Source of the DNA: CADEDH01 sp965262175
Lineage (GTDB): Bacteria; Actinomycetota; Acidimicrobiia; Acidimicrobiales; SZUA-35
NCBI GenBank assembly: GCA_965262175.1
Contig: CBDHES010000002.1
Coordinates: forward strand, 2,790,001 to 2,854,000
Direction of reading: 5' to 3'
Length of the DNA: 64,000 nucleotides
Each line of letters starts with the position of its first letter. Position 1 is the first letter of the stretch. The notes under the pieces were generated by a model. That model was given only the letters and a program-made list of their open reading frames with translations, had not been told where the DNA came from and made no database searches. Made by a program: the position numbers and the translations under genes. Shown here one piece after another: positions 18,032 to 26,046 of the stretch.

Positions 18032-18214
18032 TCCGGGAGACGACGAGCTGTCCGCGTTCGGCGCTCAGCTTTCCACATCAGATCGCACCGCCGGGAAGAT
18101 GGGCTCTGCCCCGTGTCGCCACCCTCGGTGACATCCTGATCAATGGAGCGGTGCCCCGAACGCCTTTGGGTATGTGCTTGGTTCGTCGTGAATGAGCGGT
18201 GGAGAGGGCGGCGC

Positions 18215-18220
18215 TACAGT
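18215..18220 (+). promoter_or_regulatory. -10 box (TACAGT) of a probable leaderless promoter
   Basis: TACAGT ends seven bases before the GTG at 18228. This favours that GTG over the ATG at 18192, which has no ribosome binding site. Confidence 0.5.
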
Positions 18221-18227
18221 TGTTCCG

Positions 18228-21200
18228 GTGGCGACGTCCGTGCGTCTCTCGTTGCTGGGGGGTTTCGAGCTTGAGGTCGATGGGGTGACGGTCGGGCCCC
18301 AGGACTTCGAACGTCGGTCAGGGGCTGAGCTGATGCAGCTCCTCGCTTTGGCTGCGGGGCATCGCCTCCATCGCGAACAGGTCATGGATGCGCTCTGGCC
18401 CGGGGCGGAGGTGAGCTCCGCGGCGAACAGCCTTCGCAAGGCGGCAACGTTTGCTCGAAGTGCGGCCAGTGCAGCGGACGCAATCGTCATGCGGGATCAG
18501 GTCGTTGCGCTCTTCCCCGACCGCGAGGTCGAGGTCGATGTCGAGATCGTCGAGGCAGCCCGGGCCGAGGACGACGAGTCGGTGATGGCGGCTGTCGCGG
18601 CGTACCGCGGAGAGCTCCTACCAGACGTGCCTTATGAAGAGTGGGCAGTTCGGGCCCGGGACCGTCTCAAGCGCCATATGGCCACCCTCCTGGCGTCGGC
18701 CCGGCGGTGGGATGACCTCCTGGCCCTCGATCCAGCCAACGAGGAAGCCATCGTCGCCGTCATGGACCGGGCGCTGACCGCCGGTGATCGACGGGCGGTG
18801 CTGAACTACTACGACGAGCTCGAAGCACGACTCCGTGACGACATGGGGGTCGCGCCGGGCCCGGCCGCTGTTGTGCTTCGGGACCGGGCGCGGGATCTGG
18901 GCGGCGCTGCCGGCGGCGCGAGACCAGAGATGCGGACCTTCCTGATGACCGACATCGTCGGTTCCACCAGGGCCTGGGAGGCCGACCCCGAGGCGATGAC
19001 GGCCGCCTTGGCTCTCCACGACCGCCTGATCGGAGAGGCGGTGCAGCGAAGCGGCGGCGTCGTGTTCAAGCACACCGGCGACGGCGCGTGCGCCGTGTTC
19101 GGCTCCGCTTCGGAGGCGCTTACCGCCGCGGTGGCGATCCAGCAAACCCTCCAGGCCTCGAACTGGGAAGGCAGGCGGCCCCGAGTCCGCATCGGATTGG
19201 ATGTCGGTGAGGCCGAGCACCGCGACGGCGACTGGTTCGGCGTCGTGCTCAACCGGACCGCTCGCATCGTCGATACGGCGAACGGGGATCAGATCGTGTG
19301 TTCGGAGCTGGTCGCCAACCTGGCCAAACCGGGCCTTGGTCCGGGTGTCGCAACGGTCGATCTCGGCGTCTTCCGCCTTCCCGATCTGGCCCCGACCGGC
19401 CTCCACCGGGTCGACGCCAACGGGGTCGACCGCCGCACCGGGCTTCGAGCCGCACGCCTGTCAGGGCGCCCCCTCGGCCCCTCGCGTGACCTGCTCGTCG
19501 GCCGTGAAGACGAGCTGCGAGACGTCCGTCAGCTGCTGGCGACCGAGCGATTGCTCACCATCGTTGGGCCTGGTGGTGCTGGCAAGACCCATCTGGCGCG
19601 GCACGTGGCCGGGTCGGTCGTCGACGACTTCCCGGGAGGGGTCTGGATGTGCCAGCTCAGCGCGGTCGACGAACCCGACGCGGTCGCCCGCGAGCTGCTG
19701 ACGACCATCGGCGCGGTGCAGCACACCGACGCCACCGTGGCCGAGTCGATCGTTCGGCTTCTCGGCAATCGACGGACGCTGATCGTCCTCGACAACTGCG
19801 AGCACCTGCTCGAATCGGTCGCCGAGCTGAGCCAGGAGATCCTCGACCGGTGCCCCGACGCCACGCTGCTGGCCACCAGCCGGGAAGCTCTGGGTCTGGG
19901 GGCCGAGCAGCAATTCCGCCTCGGCCAGCTCGGGCGGGACGCGGCCATCGAGTTGTTCGTGAACGGGGCCCGACGTCAAGGAGCGATGCTCGATCCACAG
20001 GATGCAACCGTGGCCCGGATCTGCGACCGGCTGGACGATCTCCCGTTGGCTCTACAGCTGGCTGCGGCCAGGACCCGCACACTGGACACGGGCACGATCG
20101 AGGCGCTGTTGGACGACCGGTTCGCCTATCTCACCTCGTCGAGGGTGGATCGCCCCGACCATCACGAGACACTCGGCACCGCGATCGCCTGGTCGTTCGA
20201 CGCGTTGAGCCCCGAGCTACAGCAGCTCCTCTGCAACCTCTCGGTGTTCACCGGCCGGTTCACCTTGGACGAAGCTCTGGCTGTCGTCGCTGAGGTCGGC
20301 GCCTCGACGGCGGCGATCATCGACGGGCTGGACGTCCTGGTCAGGAGGTCGCTGGTCGCCGGCCCGGAACTGATCGACGGCGAGACCGCCTACCGGCTGT
20401 TGGAGAGCATCCGACTGTTCGCCCGCGATCGAGGTGATCCGGGTCCGGCGCTGGAGCGACATCTCGACTACTTCTGCGACGCCGCCGAGGAGAACGAGCG
20501 CCGTCAGCAGGACGACTCCCTGGCCGCTCTACGTTGGTTTCGAAACCACTGGAACGATCTCCGCCAAGCGCAGGCCCACACCGTGGCCTTGGGCCGGCTC
20601 GACGACTTCTGCCGGATCGTCAATGCGTCCAGCCAACACTGCAGAGCGAGCATGCAGTTCGAGATTGTCGATTGGTGTGAGCACGGCCTCGACCTCCAGC
20701 CGTCCGTAAGCCGCGGGCCGGACCACATCAGGGCGCTGGCTAACTGGGCCTCGCTCAGCCTCCACCGGGGCCAGGTCGATCGGGCCGAGGAGCTCGTCGC
20801 CCGAGTCATCGCGGTCGACGCCGATCACCCGGAGCTACTTCTCGCCCAGCTGTTGATCTCCTGGAGCAAGGGCGACCATCTCGCCTCGGCGCAGCAGATC
20901 GAACGGATCCTGGAACGGAACGACCTCACCCCCGTACTCGAAGCCGACATCCTCATGTTCAAAGCGATCGTCCTCTCGGGCCTGGGCGGCGACGTGGCGC
21001 CCGTGGCCCAACGGCTGCAGGCTGTGGCCACCGGGCGGGGGCCTGTCTTCGAGGCTCAGGGTCTGTTCGTAAGCGCGGTGGCCCTGGTTGCCGCCGACCC
21101 GCTGAAGGCTGGGGCACTACTGGACCAGTGCCAATTCCTGAGCGATCGGTACGACCTGGTCGACGTCGGCTCGGCGGTCAGGCTGGTGAGAGGCTGGTTG

Positions 21201-21554
21201 TCGCCCAGCATTGCCGACACACCGCTCGACGTCCTCGAGACGGTCGGCACCAACCTCGAGTGGCTACAGGACCGAGGGCTTTGGTCCTACGCTCTCGTCC
21301 AATTGGCCAGCTCGGCATCAGCCTTCACCGAGGTCGATCGAGCGGACCTGGCCGTGACCCTGCTGTCGTCCTGCGCAGCAAACGGCTTCACCACCAACTT
21401 CCGGGCCGACCTCACCGAGGCCCTACTCCACGAGGCCGAGGTGGCCGACCCCGACGGCTATCGCCAGTGGTGGGAGGCCGGCCAGCGCCTCGACCCATCC
21501 TCGGCCTGCACGTTGGCGCTGTCTGGGGTCGACCAACTGCGCCAGCTTCGCTGA
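18228..21554 (+). CDS. SARP-type regulator fused to class III cyclase and STAND ATPase
   Basis: About 1,108 residues (1,120 if ATG 18192 is used). Positions below count from ATG 18192. Residues 17-110 are an OmpR-type winged helix and 113-235 a bacterial transcriptional activation domain (LNYYDELEARLRDDMGVAPGP). A class III nucleotide cyclase domain spans 247-420 with apparently complete catalytic residues: D254 (MTDIVGST), K293 and D297 (FKHTGDG), N354 and R358 (LNRTARI). A STAND/NB-ARC ATPase follows with Walker A GPGGAGKT (459-466) and Walker B LIVLDNC, then helical repeats. It may couple cAMP synthesis to transcription control. It is the largest intact gene in island 1. Confidence 0.9.
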   Translation: MATSVRLSLLGGFELEVDGVTVGPQDFERRSGAELMQLLALAAGHRLHREQVMDALWPGAEVSSAANSLRKAATFARSAASAADAIVMRDQVVALFPDREVEVDVEIVEAARAEDDESVMAAVAAYRGELLPDVPYEEWAVRARDRLKRHMATLLASARRWDDLLALDPANEEAIVAVMDRALTAGDRRAVLNYYDELEARLRDDMGVAPGPAAVVLRDRARDLGGAAGGARPEMRTFLMTDIVGSTRAWEADPEAMTAALALHDRLIGEAVQRSGGVVFKHTGDGACAVFGSASEALTAAVAIQQTLQASNWEGRRPRVRIGLDVGEAEHRDGDWFGVVLNRTARIVDTANGDQIVCSELVANLAKPGLGPGVATVDLGVFRLPDLAPTGLHRVDANGVDRRTGLRAARLSGRPLGPSRDLLVGREDELRDVRQLLATERLLTIVGPGGAGKTHLARHVAGSVVDDFPGGVWMCQLSAVDEPDAVARELLTTIGAVQHTDATVAESIVRLLGNRRTLIVLDNCEHLLESVAELSQEILDRCPDATLLATSREALGLGAEQQFRLGQLGRDAAIELFVNGARRQGAMLDPQDATVARICDRLDDLPLALQLAAARTRTLDTGTIEALLDDRFAYLTSSRVDRPDHHETLGTAIAWSFDALSPELQQLLCNLSVFTGRFTLDEALAVVAEVGASTAAIIDGLDVLVRRSLVAGPELIDGETAYRLLESIRLFARDRGDPGPALERHLDYFCDAAEENERRQQDDSLAALRWFRNHWNDLRQAQAHTVALGRLDDFCRIVNASSQHCRASMQFEIVDWCEHGLDLQPSVSRGPDHIRALANWASLSLHRGQVDRAEELVARVIAVDADHPELLLAQLLISWSKGDHLASAQQIERILERNDLTPVLEADILMFKAIVLSGLGGDVAPVAQRLQAVATGRGPVFEAQGLFVSAVALVAADPLKAGALLDQCQFLSDRYDLVDVGSAVRLVRGWLSPSIADTPLDVLETVGTNLEWLQDRGLWSYALVQLASSASAFTEVDRADLAVTLLSSCAANGFTTNFRADLTEALLHEAEVADPDGYRQWWEAGQRLDPSSACTLALSGVDQLRQLR

Positions 21555-21561
21555 CGACGGG

Positions 21562-21608
21562 CCCTCGCCCACGGTCACCCAGGGGTGGCTGGCGGTCGTG
21601 GGCGAGGG
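21562..21608. terminator. strong hairpin between convergent genes
   Basis: CCCTCGCCCAC (21562-21572) and GTGGGCGAGGG (21598-21608) are exact complements, 11 bp, with a 25-nt spacer. It lies between the stop of the SARP-type gene and the stop of the methyltransferase gene, so it probably terminates both. Confidence 0.6.
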
Positions 21609-21616
21609 ACCGGGAT

Positions 21617-22693
21617 TCACCGCCGAGCGGCGAGGACCAGCATTCGCGGCGTTCGGTCGATCTCTTCCAGCGTCGAGAAGCCGTTCTCGGCGAAGATCTG
21701 TCGCCAGCGGGCCGCGCCAACCTGGTTGCCCAGCGCCCGGGGTCCGTTCTGGGCGAGTGCCACCGGCGTGCACAACGCCGTCGAGGCCGCGAAGTGCATC
21801 GGGGCCATCGGGCCAGCGAGCTGCTCGCCGCGGGTGTCGCCGGTATTGATTTCGATGGCGACGATGACGCCGTTGGCGGTGAGGTTCGAGCCCGCCTGAC
21901 GGATGGCGGCGTCGGGGTCGCCGAGGTCGTGAAGGGTCTCCATGAAGAAGACGGCATCGAAGTGACCCCCAGGCGCAACCTCGTCGGCAACGCCGACCTC
22001 GAAGGTCACGCGACCACCGACGCCGGCGACAGCCGCCCGATCCCGGGCACGCTCGATGGCCAGGGCGTGCGAGTCGACGCCGACGAACGACGCCTCTGGG
22101 AAGGCAATCGCCATCTCGACCAGGGCGATGCCGCTCCCGCAGCCCACCTCCAGCACCCGGCCGCCATCGGTGAGGGCCTCGGCCAGCCCCTCGACGTTCG
22201 GTATCCACTGCGGCACCAGGAACGCCCGGTACGAGTGGCCGAAGAACCGGTCGGTACCGGCGTAGAGGCACTCGTGGTGCTGGTCCCAACCGAGGCCGCC
22301 ATCACCTTTGAACGCCGCAGCCAACCGATCGCCGTCCAGGAAGAACGACCGGACGACCTGGGCCACCCCGCCGAAGAAAGCCGGCGAGTCATCGTCGGCC
22401 AACACGACCGACTCCTCGGGGCCGAGCTCGAAGGTGTCGGCCGACTCGTCGAAGCGAAGATAGCCGGCCGCAGCCTGGCTGAGCAGCCACTCGGTCGTCA
22501 GCCGCTCCTCGCAACCGGTTTGCTCGGCCAGCTCCCTGGCCGTGGTTGGCCCGGCCCCGGACAGGGCCCGATAGAGACCGAGACGATCCCCGAGCTCGTA
22601 CATGGCGAGGCCGGCAGCGGCGGCGACATGGCCGGCCACGGTCATGGCCACGGACTCGATCCGTTCGGGGTCGATGACTGGCTGGGTGCTCAT
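21617..22693 (-). CDS. SAM-dependent methyltransferase with N-terminal winged-helix domain
   Basis: 358 residues with an AAAGGAA ribosome binding site just ahead of ATG 22693. Residues 20-90 form a dimerisation winged helix (LGLYRALSGAGPTTARELAEQTG) as in O-methyltransferases. The SAM-binding loop is VLEVGCGSG (about 176-184), followed by FVGVDSH and FMETLHDL. The layout matches class I methyltransferases of the Rv-type SAM family in mycobacteria. Small-molecule O- or C-methylation is likely; the substrate is unknown. It is intact within island 1 and convergent with the SARP-type gene. Confidence 0.85.
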   Translation of the reverse strand: MSTQPVIDPERIESVAMTVAGHVAAAAGLAMYELGDRLGLYRALSGAGPTTARELAEQTGCEERLTTEWLLSQAAAGYLRFDESADTFELGPEESVVLADDDSPAFFGGVAQVVRSFFLDGDRLAAAFKGDGGLGWDQHHECLYAGTDRFFGHSYRAFLVPQWIPNVEGLAEALTDGGRVLEVGCGSGIALVEMAIAFPEASFVGVDSHALAIERARDRAAVAGVGGRVTFEVGVADEVAPGGHFDAVFFMETLHDLGDPDAAIRQAGSNLTANGVIVAIEINTGDTRGEQLAGPMAPMHFAASTALCTPVALAQNGPRALGNQVGAARWRQIFAENGFSTLEEIDRTPRMLVLAARR

Positions 22694-22870
22694 GGCTGTT
22701 CCTTTCGTTGGCCGCCGCGACTCGGCGACGTCGCCAACCTCGCACCCCGGTGTTCCCGGATCGTTCCCCAGACCAAGGCGGGCGCCGGTCGACGGGAACG
22801 ATCGCGGAACCGGGCGGCGCGAAATTGCCGGAACCGGTCATCAAACGTGACCGACCCAAGGAGGAATCTC

Positions 22871-23329
22871 ATGATGTTGAACATGGACTACCGACGCTGG
22901 ACAGTCGTGGCGACCGTCGTGATCGGATCGACCGTGGCGATCATCGGCTACGTCACCGGACTGGTCGTCTCCGCTGCGATCTTCCTGTTGCTGCAGGGGC
23001 TATCCCTCGGCTTGCTGCTCTGGTTTACCCGGACCAGCACCGACCACTCGGACCTCACCCACGCGGCAGCGCAGGCAGCAGCCGGTGATGGAGATGTGAT
23101 CATCTACTGGATGCCTGGTTGCATCTTCTGTGATCTGCTCAAGCGCACCCTTGGAAGCGCCCGCCAGGACGTGACCTGGGTGAACATCTTGCAGGACGCC
23201 GAGGCGGCTGCGTTCGTCGCCACTTACCACGACGGCAACGAGACCGTTCCGACCGCCGTCACGGGTGCGGGGAAGATGATCGACGCCACCCCGACGGCGA
23301 TCAAAGCGCAGCTCCGGGCGGCCGTCTAG
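22871..23329 (+). CDS. membrane-anchored glutaredoxin/mycoredoxin-like protein
   Basis: 152 residues from an ATG with AAGGAGGA directly upstream. Two N-terminal helices (about 11-31 and 33-52) precede a thioredoxin-fold domain with a C84-x-x-C87 active site (WMPGCIFCDLL), the TVPTAV cis-proline loop and a GAGKMI turn. The long frame running in from upstream is shadow. It resembles mycoredoxin-type proteins with a membrane anchor, and would reduce mixed disulphides at the cytoplasmic membrane face. Divergent from the methyltransferase across 177 bp. Confidence 0.82.
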   Translation: MMLNMDYRRWTVVATVVIGSTVAIIGYVTGLVVSAAIFLLLQGLSLGLLLWFTRTSTDHSDLTHAAAQAAAGDGDVIIYWMPGCIFCDLLKRTLGSARQDVTWVNILQDAEAAAFVATYHDGNETVPTAVTGAGKMIDATPTAIKAQLRAAV

Positions 23330-23674
23330 AAGCACGGCACGTCAGCTGGACTAGTTCAACGCTGTGCGGCTGGTCAGGGGGCGACCGGAGGCGTTACCCC
23401 TGTCGAACAGCGCCAGCGAGCACGCGGCGGACGAGCTGAGTCGTTGGCCGCTGACCAACGGCTTCGACTCCGGGAACGGTTCGCTCCAGGGGTCACCGGC
23501 GGGGGCCAGGCCACTCCGTACCATCGCTCGCAAACGTCGCTTGGCCGCGCTTGGGTACCGGCGTTCTCTCGTGGGCTGATCACGCGATAGTCCTGGGCTG
23601 GCCAGGGCAACGACCGCCAGTGGCCACGCACGGCGTTCGTGATCCGCCAGAAGGCGGTTGGCTCTGTCGGCTCG
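23330..23674. other. 345-bp non-coding or decayed stretch
   Basis: No frame shows steady coding composition, and I recognise no RNA, repeat or promoter in it. It joins the glutaredoxin-like gene to the regulator remnant on the right side of island 1. Confidence 0.5.
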
Positions 23675-24055
23675 CTAGGAGTCAGTTCGCCCGACCAAAG
23701 CTGTCAGCCGCTCCGAGAGCTCTGGGACTCTCCTGCGTCCTTCATGCTCGTTCAGGGCGCTGATGACGTCGGCAGAACTGCTCACAAGGCTCGGGATGCT
23801 CTGTCGTGGTATGTCGAGGGCCTCGTTGGCCCGGGTAACGGCCTCGTCGACGTCGCCCTCCTTGGCCGCACGGACGGCGAGGGCGGTGAGGGCCTTGGCG
23901 GCGAGCATCGGCTGGCGCCGCTGACCAGTGGGCGTCTGGCCGGCGGCCAGGATGCGCTCGGCGTAGTCGGCGGCGGCCTCGTGGTCGCCGAGCAGCTGGA
24001 GCAGGCGCGACCTTGTCTCGACCTTGTCGAACCGGGCTGTGGGGAGCCATTGCCT
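23675..24055 (-). pseudogene. 3' remnant of an XRE/TPR-type regulator
   Basis: About 125 residues of TPR-like sequence end at 23675: RSRLLQLLGDHEAAADYAERI, then MLAAKALTALAVRAAKEGDVDEAVTRA and a VPELSERL tail. This matches the C-terminal end of actinobacterial helix-turn-helix proteins with TPR repeats. The HTH domain and the first repeats are missing. Upstream the frame runs into Arg/Pro-rich sequence and then the tRNA-Ser gene. The first ATG (23908) would give only 77 residues. Likely a truncated gene stranded at the right end of island 1. Confidence 0.5.
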
Positions 24056-24289
24056 GCCCGATCCGGGCCTCTTGCGATCTCGCCATGGTCGCCCTCCCGT
24101 CCGATGTCAGCGACGAACCGGCGGACCGTCTCCGCCGAGCGCCTGGCGAGCAGACCGAACGTCGCCGATACGGGCCAGGGCTTCGGTGGCCAAGGAGCTG
24201 AACGGCTTCTGTGGGCCACAGTTTGGCCCTCCGCCTGCTCGAGCCTTCTCGGCTGGTGACCAGTTCGAGCCGGCCACCGAACGGCTGAA

Positions 24290-24359
24290 CAGCGACAACG
24301 CTTGGCGGAGGAGGTGGGATTCGAACCCACGGACCCGTGAAGGTCACACGCTTTCCAAG
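24290..24359. repeat. right copy of 70-bp direct repeat (att-like)
   Basis: Counterpart of 14179-14248; lies within and just past the 3' end of the intact tRNA-Ser gene. Confidence 0.8.
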
Positions 24360-24390
24360 CGTGCCGATTCGGCCGCTCTCGCACTCCTCC
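24303..24390 (-). tRNA. tRNA-Ser (anticodon GGA)
   Basis: 88 nt with encoded CCA. The acceptor stem GGAGGAG pairs with CTCCTCC and the discriminator is G. The anticodon stem CACGC/GCGTG encloses the loop TTGGAAA (GGA, reads UCC/UCU). There is a long variable arm as in class II tRNAs, and a TTCGAAT T-loop. The 3' part is duplicated at 14192-14248. Confidence 0.95.
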
Positions 24391-24497
24391 ATCCGGACCG
24401 GTCTGGAGTCCGGCCGGAGAGGCTAGGATATAGGCTCACGATCCCGAGCAGGCCGGCGTTGATCGGCCTCGACGGATCCCCGTCCCGTCCTGTTCTG

Positions 24498-24611
24498 GCA
24501 GGTGGTGGTCGGGCCCTGTGCGACTGCGGCTCGTGAACCGAGTCAGGGCCGGAAGGCAGCAGCTCTCAGCGAAACCCTCAGTGCGCCGCAGGTCGCCTGG
24601 CCATCACTTGC
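24498..24611 (+). ncRNA. ffs: small signal recognition particle RNA (4.5S-type)
   Basis: The Ffh-binding core is present: GTGAACCGAGTCAGG, then GGCCGGAAGGCAGCAGC with the GGAA tetraloop at 24551-24554. Stems support it: CGACTGCGGC (24521-24530) pairs with GCCGCAGGTCG (24585-24595) with one bulge, and 24498-24513 pairs fully with 24596-24611 over 16 bp including G-U pairs. An SRP RNA gene upstream of dnaX is the usual arrangement in Gram-positive bacteria. The 3' end overlaps the end of the MFS gene on the other strand by about 34 bp. Exact ends are inferred from the helix. Confidence 0.88.
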
Positions 24612-25969
24612 GAGGACAGGGCGGGTGACACCGCCACCAGCAAGCCCAGCGTGGCGCTCACCCCCACGAGCGCCACTTGGGCGCTGGTGAAGCCACCGCT
24701 GCCGGCGAGGAGCCCGACGGTGAGCGGCCCCGTGACCCCACCGATCTCCCCTGCGGTGAAGTACAGCCCGCCGGCGGTCGCCATGTTGCCCGGCCCGACG
24801 TCGGGCGAGTCCATCAGGAACGACAGGGCCACCGGCATCAGCGCCGAGCGGAGGAAGCCGATCGTCACCAACCCGACGATGGTCACCGTCGACCAGTCGC
24901 CGATCAATCCGACGAGGCCCACCGCCAGGAGCCCGTAGCAGGCCGCCAGGGCCACCCGCCGCCGCTCGGCGACGGCCAGCCGAGGTACGACGATCCCCCC
25001 GGCCAGCCCCAGGAGGCTCGGCACGGCGGCCCACGCCCCGGCCGCCGACGGACTCAACCCTGCCGACCCCAACATCTCCGGCAACCAGTTGGCCAGCGCG
25101 TGGTTGATGAAGAACGTCCCGATGGCCAGGACCAACACCAGCTGCATGAGTGGCACCCGGAGCAGCGCCAGCTCCGGTGTTCGCCCGGTGCGGTCGGTGG
25201 CCGGCGGGTGCCACCGACCGGCCCGACCGGCCCGACCGGCCGCCGGTGGCACCGTCGTCACGATCACCCACACCACGCCGGCCACCGCGGCGGCGACGGC
25301 GTGGAGGGCCACGACGAGCCGCCACCGGTCGCCGGTGAGCGGCATCAGCACCGAGTTCGTCAGCAGCAGCGACAGCACCGACCCGACGACCGGCCCCGAC
25401 ATGGCCATCCCGGTCGCTGGGCCCCGCTCGTCTCCCTCGAACCACTGGCTCACCAACGCCGGCGTCCCGATCGAGATCAGCGGCCCACCGAGGCCGAACA
25501 CGGCAACCGCGGCGAACAGGGTCGGCCACCCGCCGACCGTGGCCCGGGCCAGACCGGAGACCACGATCAACCCGATCCCCACCGCCAGACCCCACCGGAT
25601 CCCGAACCGGGTCAACACCCGGCCGGCCGGCACCGCCGCCCCGAGATACATCAGCTGCCACGCCCCCAACACGGCGCCCATCTGACCTCGGCCGACCCCC
25701 AGGTCGTCGGAGATCACCCCGACGAGCGGCGCCAACGACGTGGCCACCAGCCCGAACCCCACGTACAGGCCCCACACCGCTGCCAGCAACGTCCACCGGT
25801 ACCCCGGGCGGCCGGACACCGACGGCTCCGGTGCCTCACCGCCGGCACCGCCACCGCCGCCGGCCTCACCACCGCCACCGCCAGCGACCTCACCACCGCC
25901 AGCGGCATCGCCTCCGGCCTCCTCTGGCGGCCTCGGGGCCGGCGGCGGTCCAGCGGATCCGGTGCTCAC
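24578..25969 (-). CDS. MFS transporter
   Basis: 463 residues. After a 50-residue Gly/Ala-rich cytoplasmic tail there are about twelve membrane helices split by a basic central loop (AAGRAGRAGRW region near 250). The loop between helices 2 and 3 carries GRVLTRFGIRWG, the MFS motif A equivalent, and GPLISIGTPALVSQWF resembles the cyanate/nitrate-type CynX/NNP subgroup. Substrate unknown. The gene ends inside the SRP RNA region on the opposite strand and is divergent from dnaX with 77 bp between. Confidence 0.88.
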   Translation of the reverse strand: MSTGSAGPPPAPRPPEEAGGDAAGGGEVAGGGGGEAGGGGGAGGEAPEPSVSGRPGYRWTLLAAVWGLYVGFGLVATSLAPLVGVISDDLGVGRGQMGAVLGAWQLMYLGAAVPAGRVLTRFGIRWGLAVGIGLIVVSGLARATVGGWPTLFAAVAVFGLGGPLISIGTPALVSQWFEGDERGPATGMAMSGPVVGSVLSLLLTNSVLMPLTGDRWRLVVALHAVAAAVAGVVWVIVTTVPPAAGRAGRAGRWHPPATDRTGRTPELALLRVPLMQLVLVLAIGTFFINHALANWLPEMLGSAGLSPSAAGAWAAVPSLLGLAGGIVVPRLAVAERRRVALAACYGLLAVGLVGLIGDWSTVTIVGLVTIGFLRSALMPVALSFLMDSPDVGPGNMATAGGLYFTAGEIGGVTGPLTVGLLAGSGGFTSAQVALVGVSATLGLLVAVSPALSSQVMARRPAAH

Positions 25970-26034
25970 CGCCCGAACCTACCGGGGGCCCGGACCGGGA
26001 ACCCGTTCGGCCCGACGGTGTCGGGGTCGGCCGG

Positions 26035-26040
26035 TAGGCT
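26035..26040 (+). promoter_or_regulatory. -10 box (TAGGCT) of a probable leaderless dnaX promoter
   Basis: TAGGCT ends six bases before GTG 26047, the start of dnaX. Confidence 0.5.
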
Positions 26041-26046
26041 CGAACC

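Larger units (their letters stand above)
14179..24359. mobile_element. genomic island 1, bracketed by tRNA-Ser 3'-end repeats (integrase not found)
   Basis: A 70-bp sequence at 14179-14248 recurs at 24290-24359 with one mismatch (14191 G, 24302 T). It runs from the anticodon loop of tRNA-Ser to 13 bp past its CCA end, the usual target of tyrosine integrases. The functional tRNA is the right-hand copy. Inside lie debris at the left (14.3-18.0 kb), an intact SARP-cyclase-STAND gene, a methyltransferase, a membrane glutaredoxin-like gene and more debris at the right. I see no integrase, relaxase or phage structural gene, so it is either an old decayed element or a cargo remnant. A simple tRNA duplication is the alternative. 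Confidence 0.6.
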
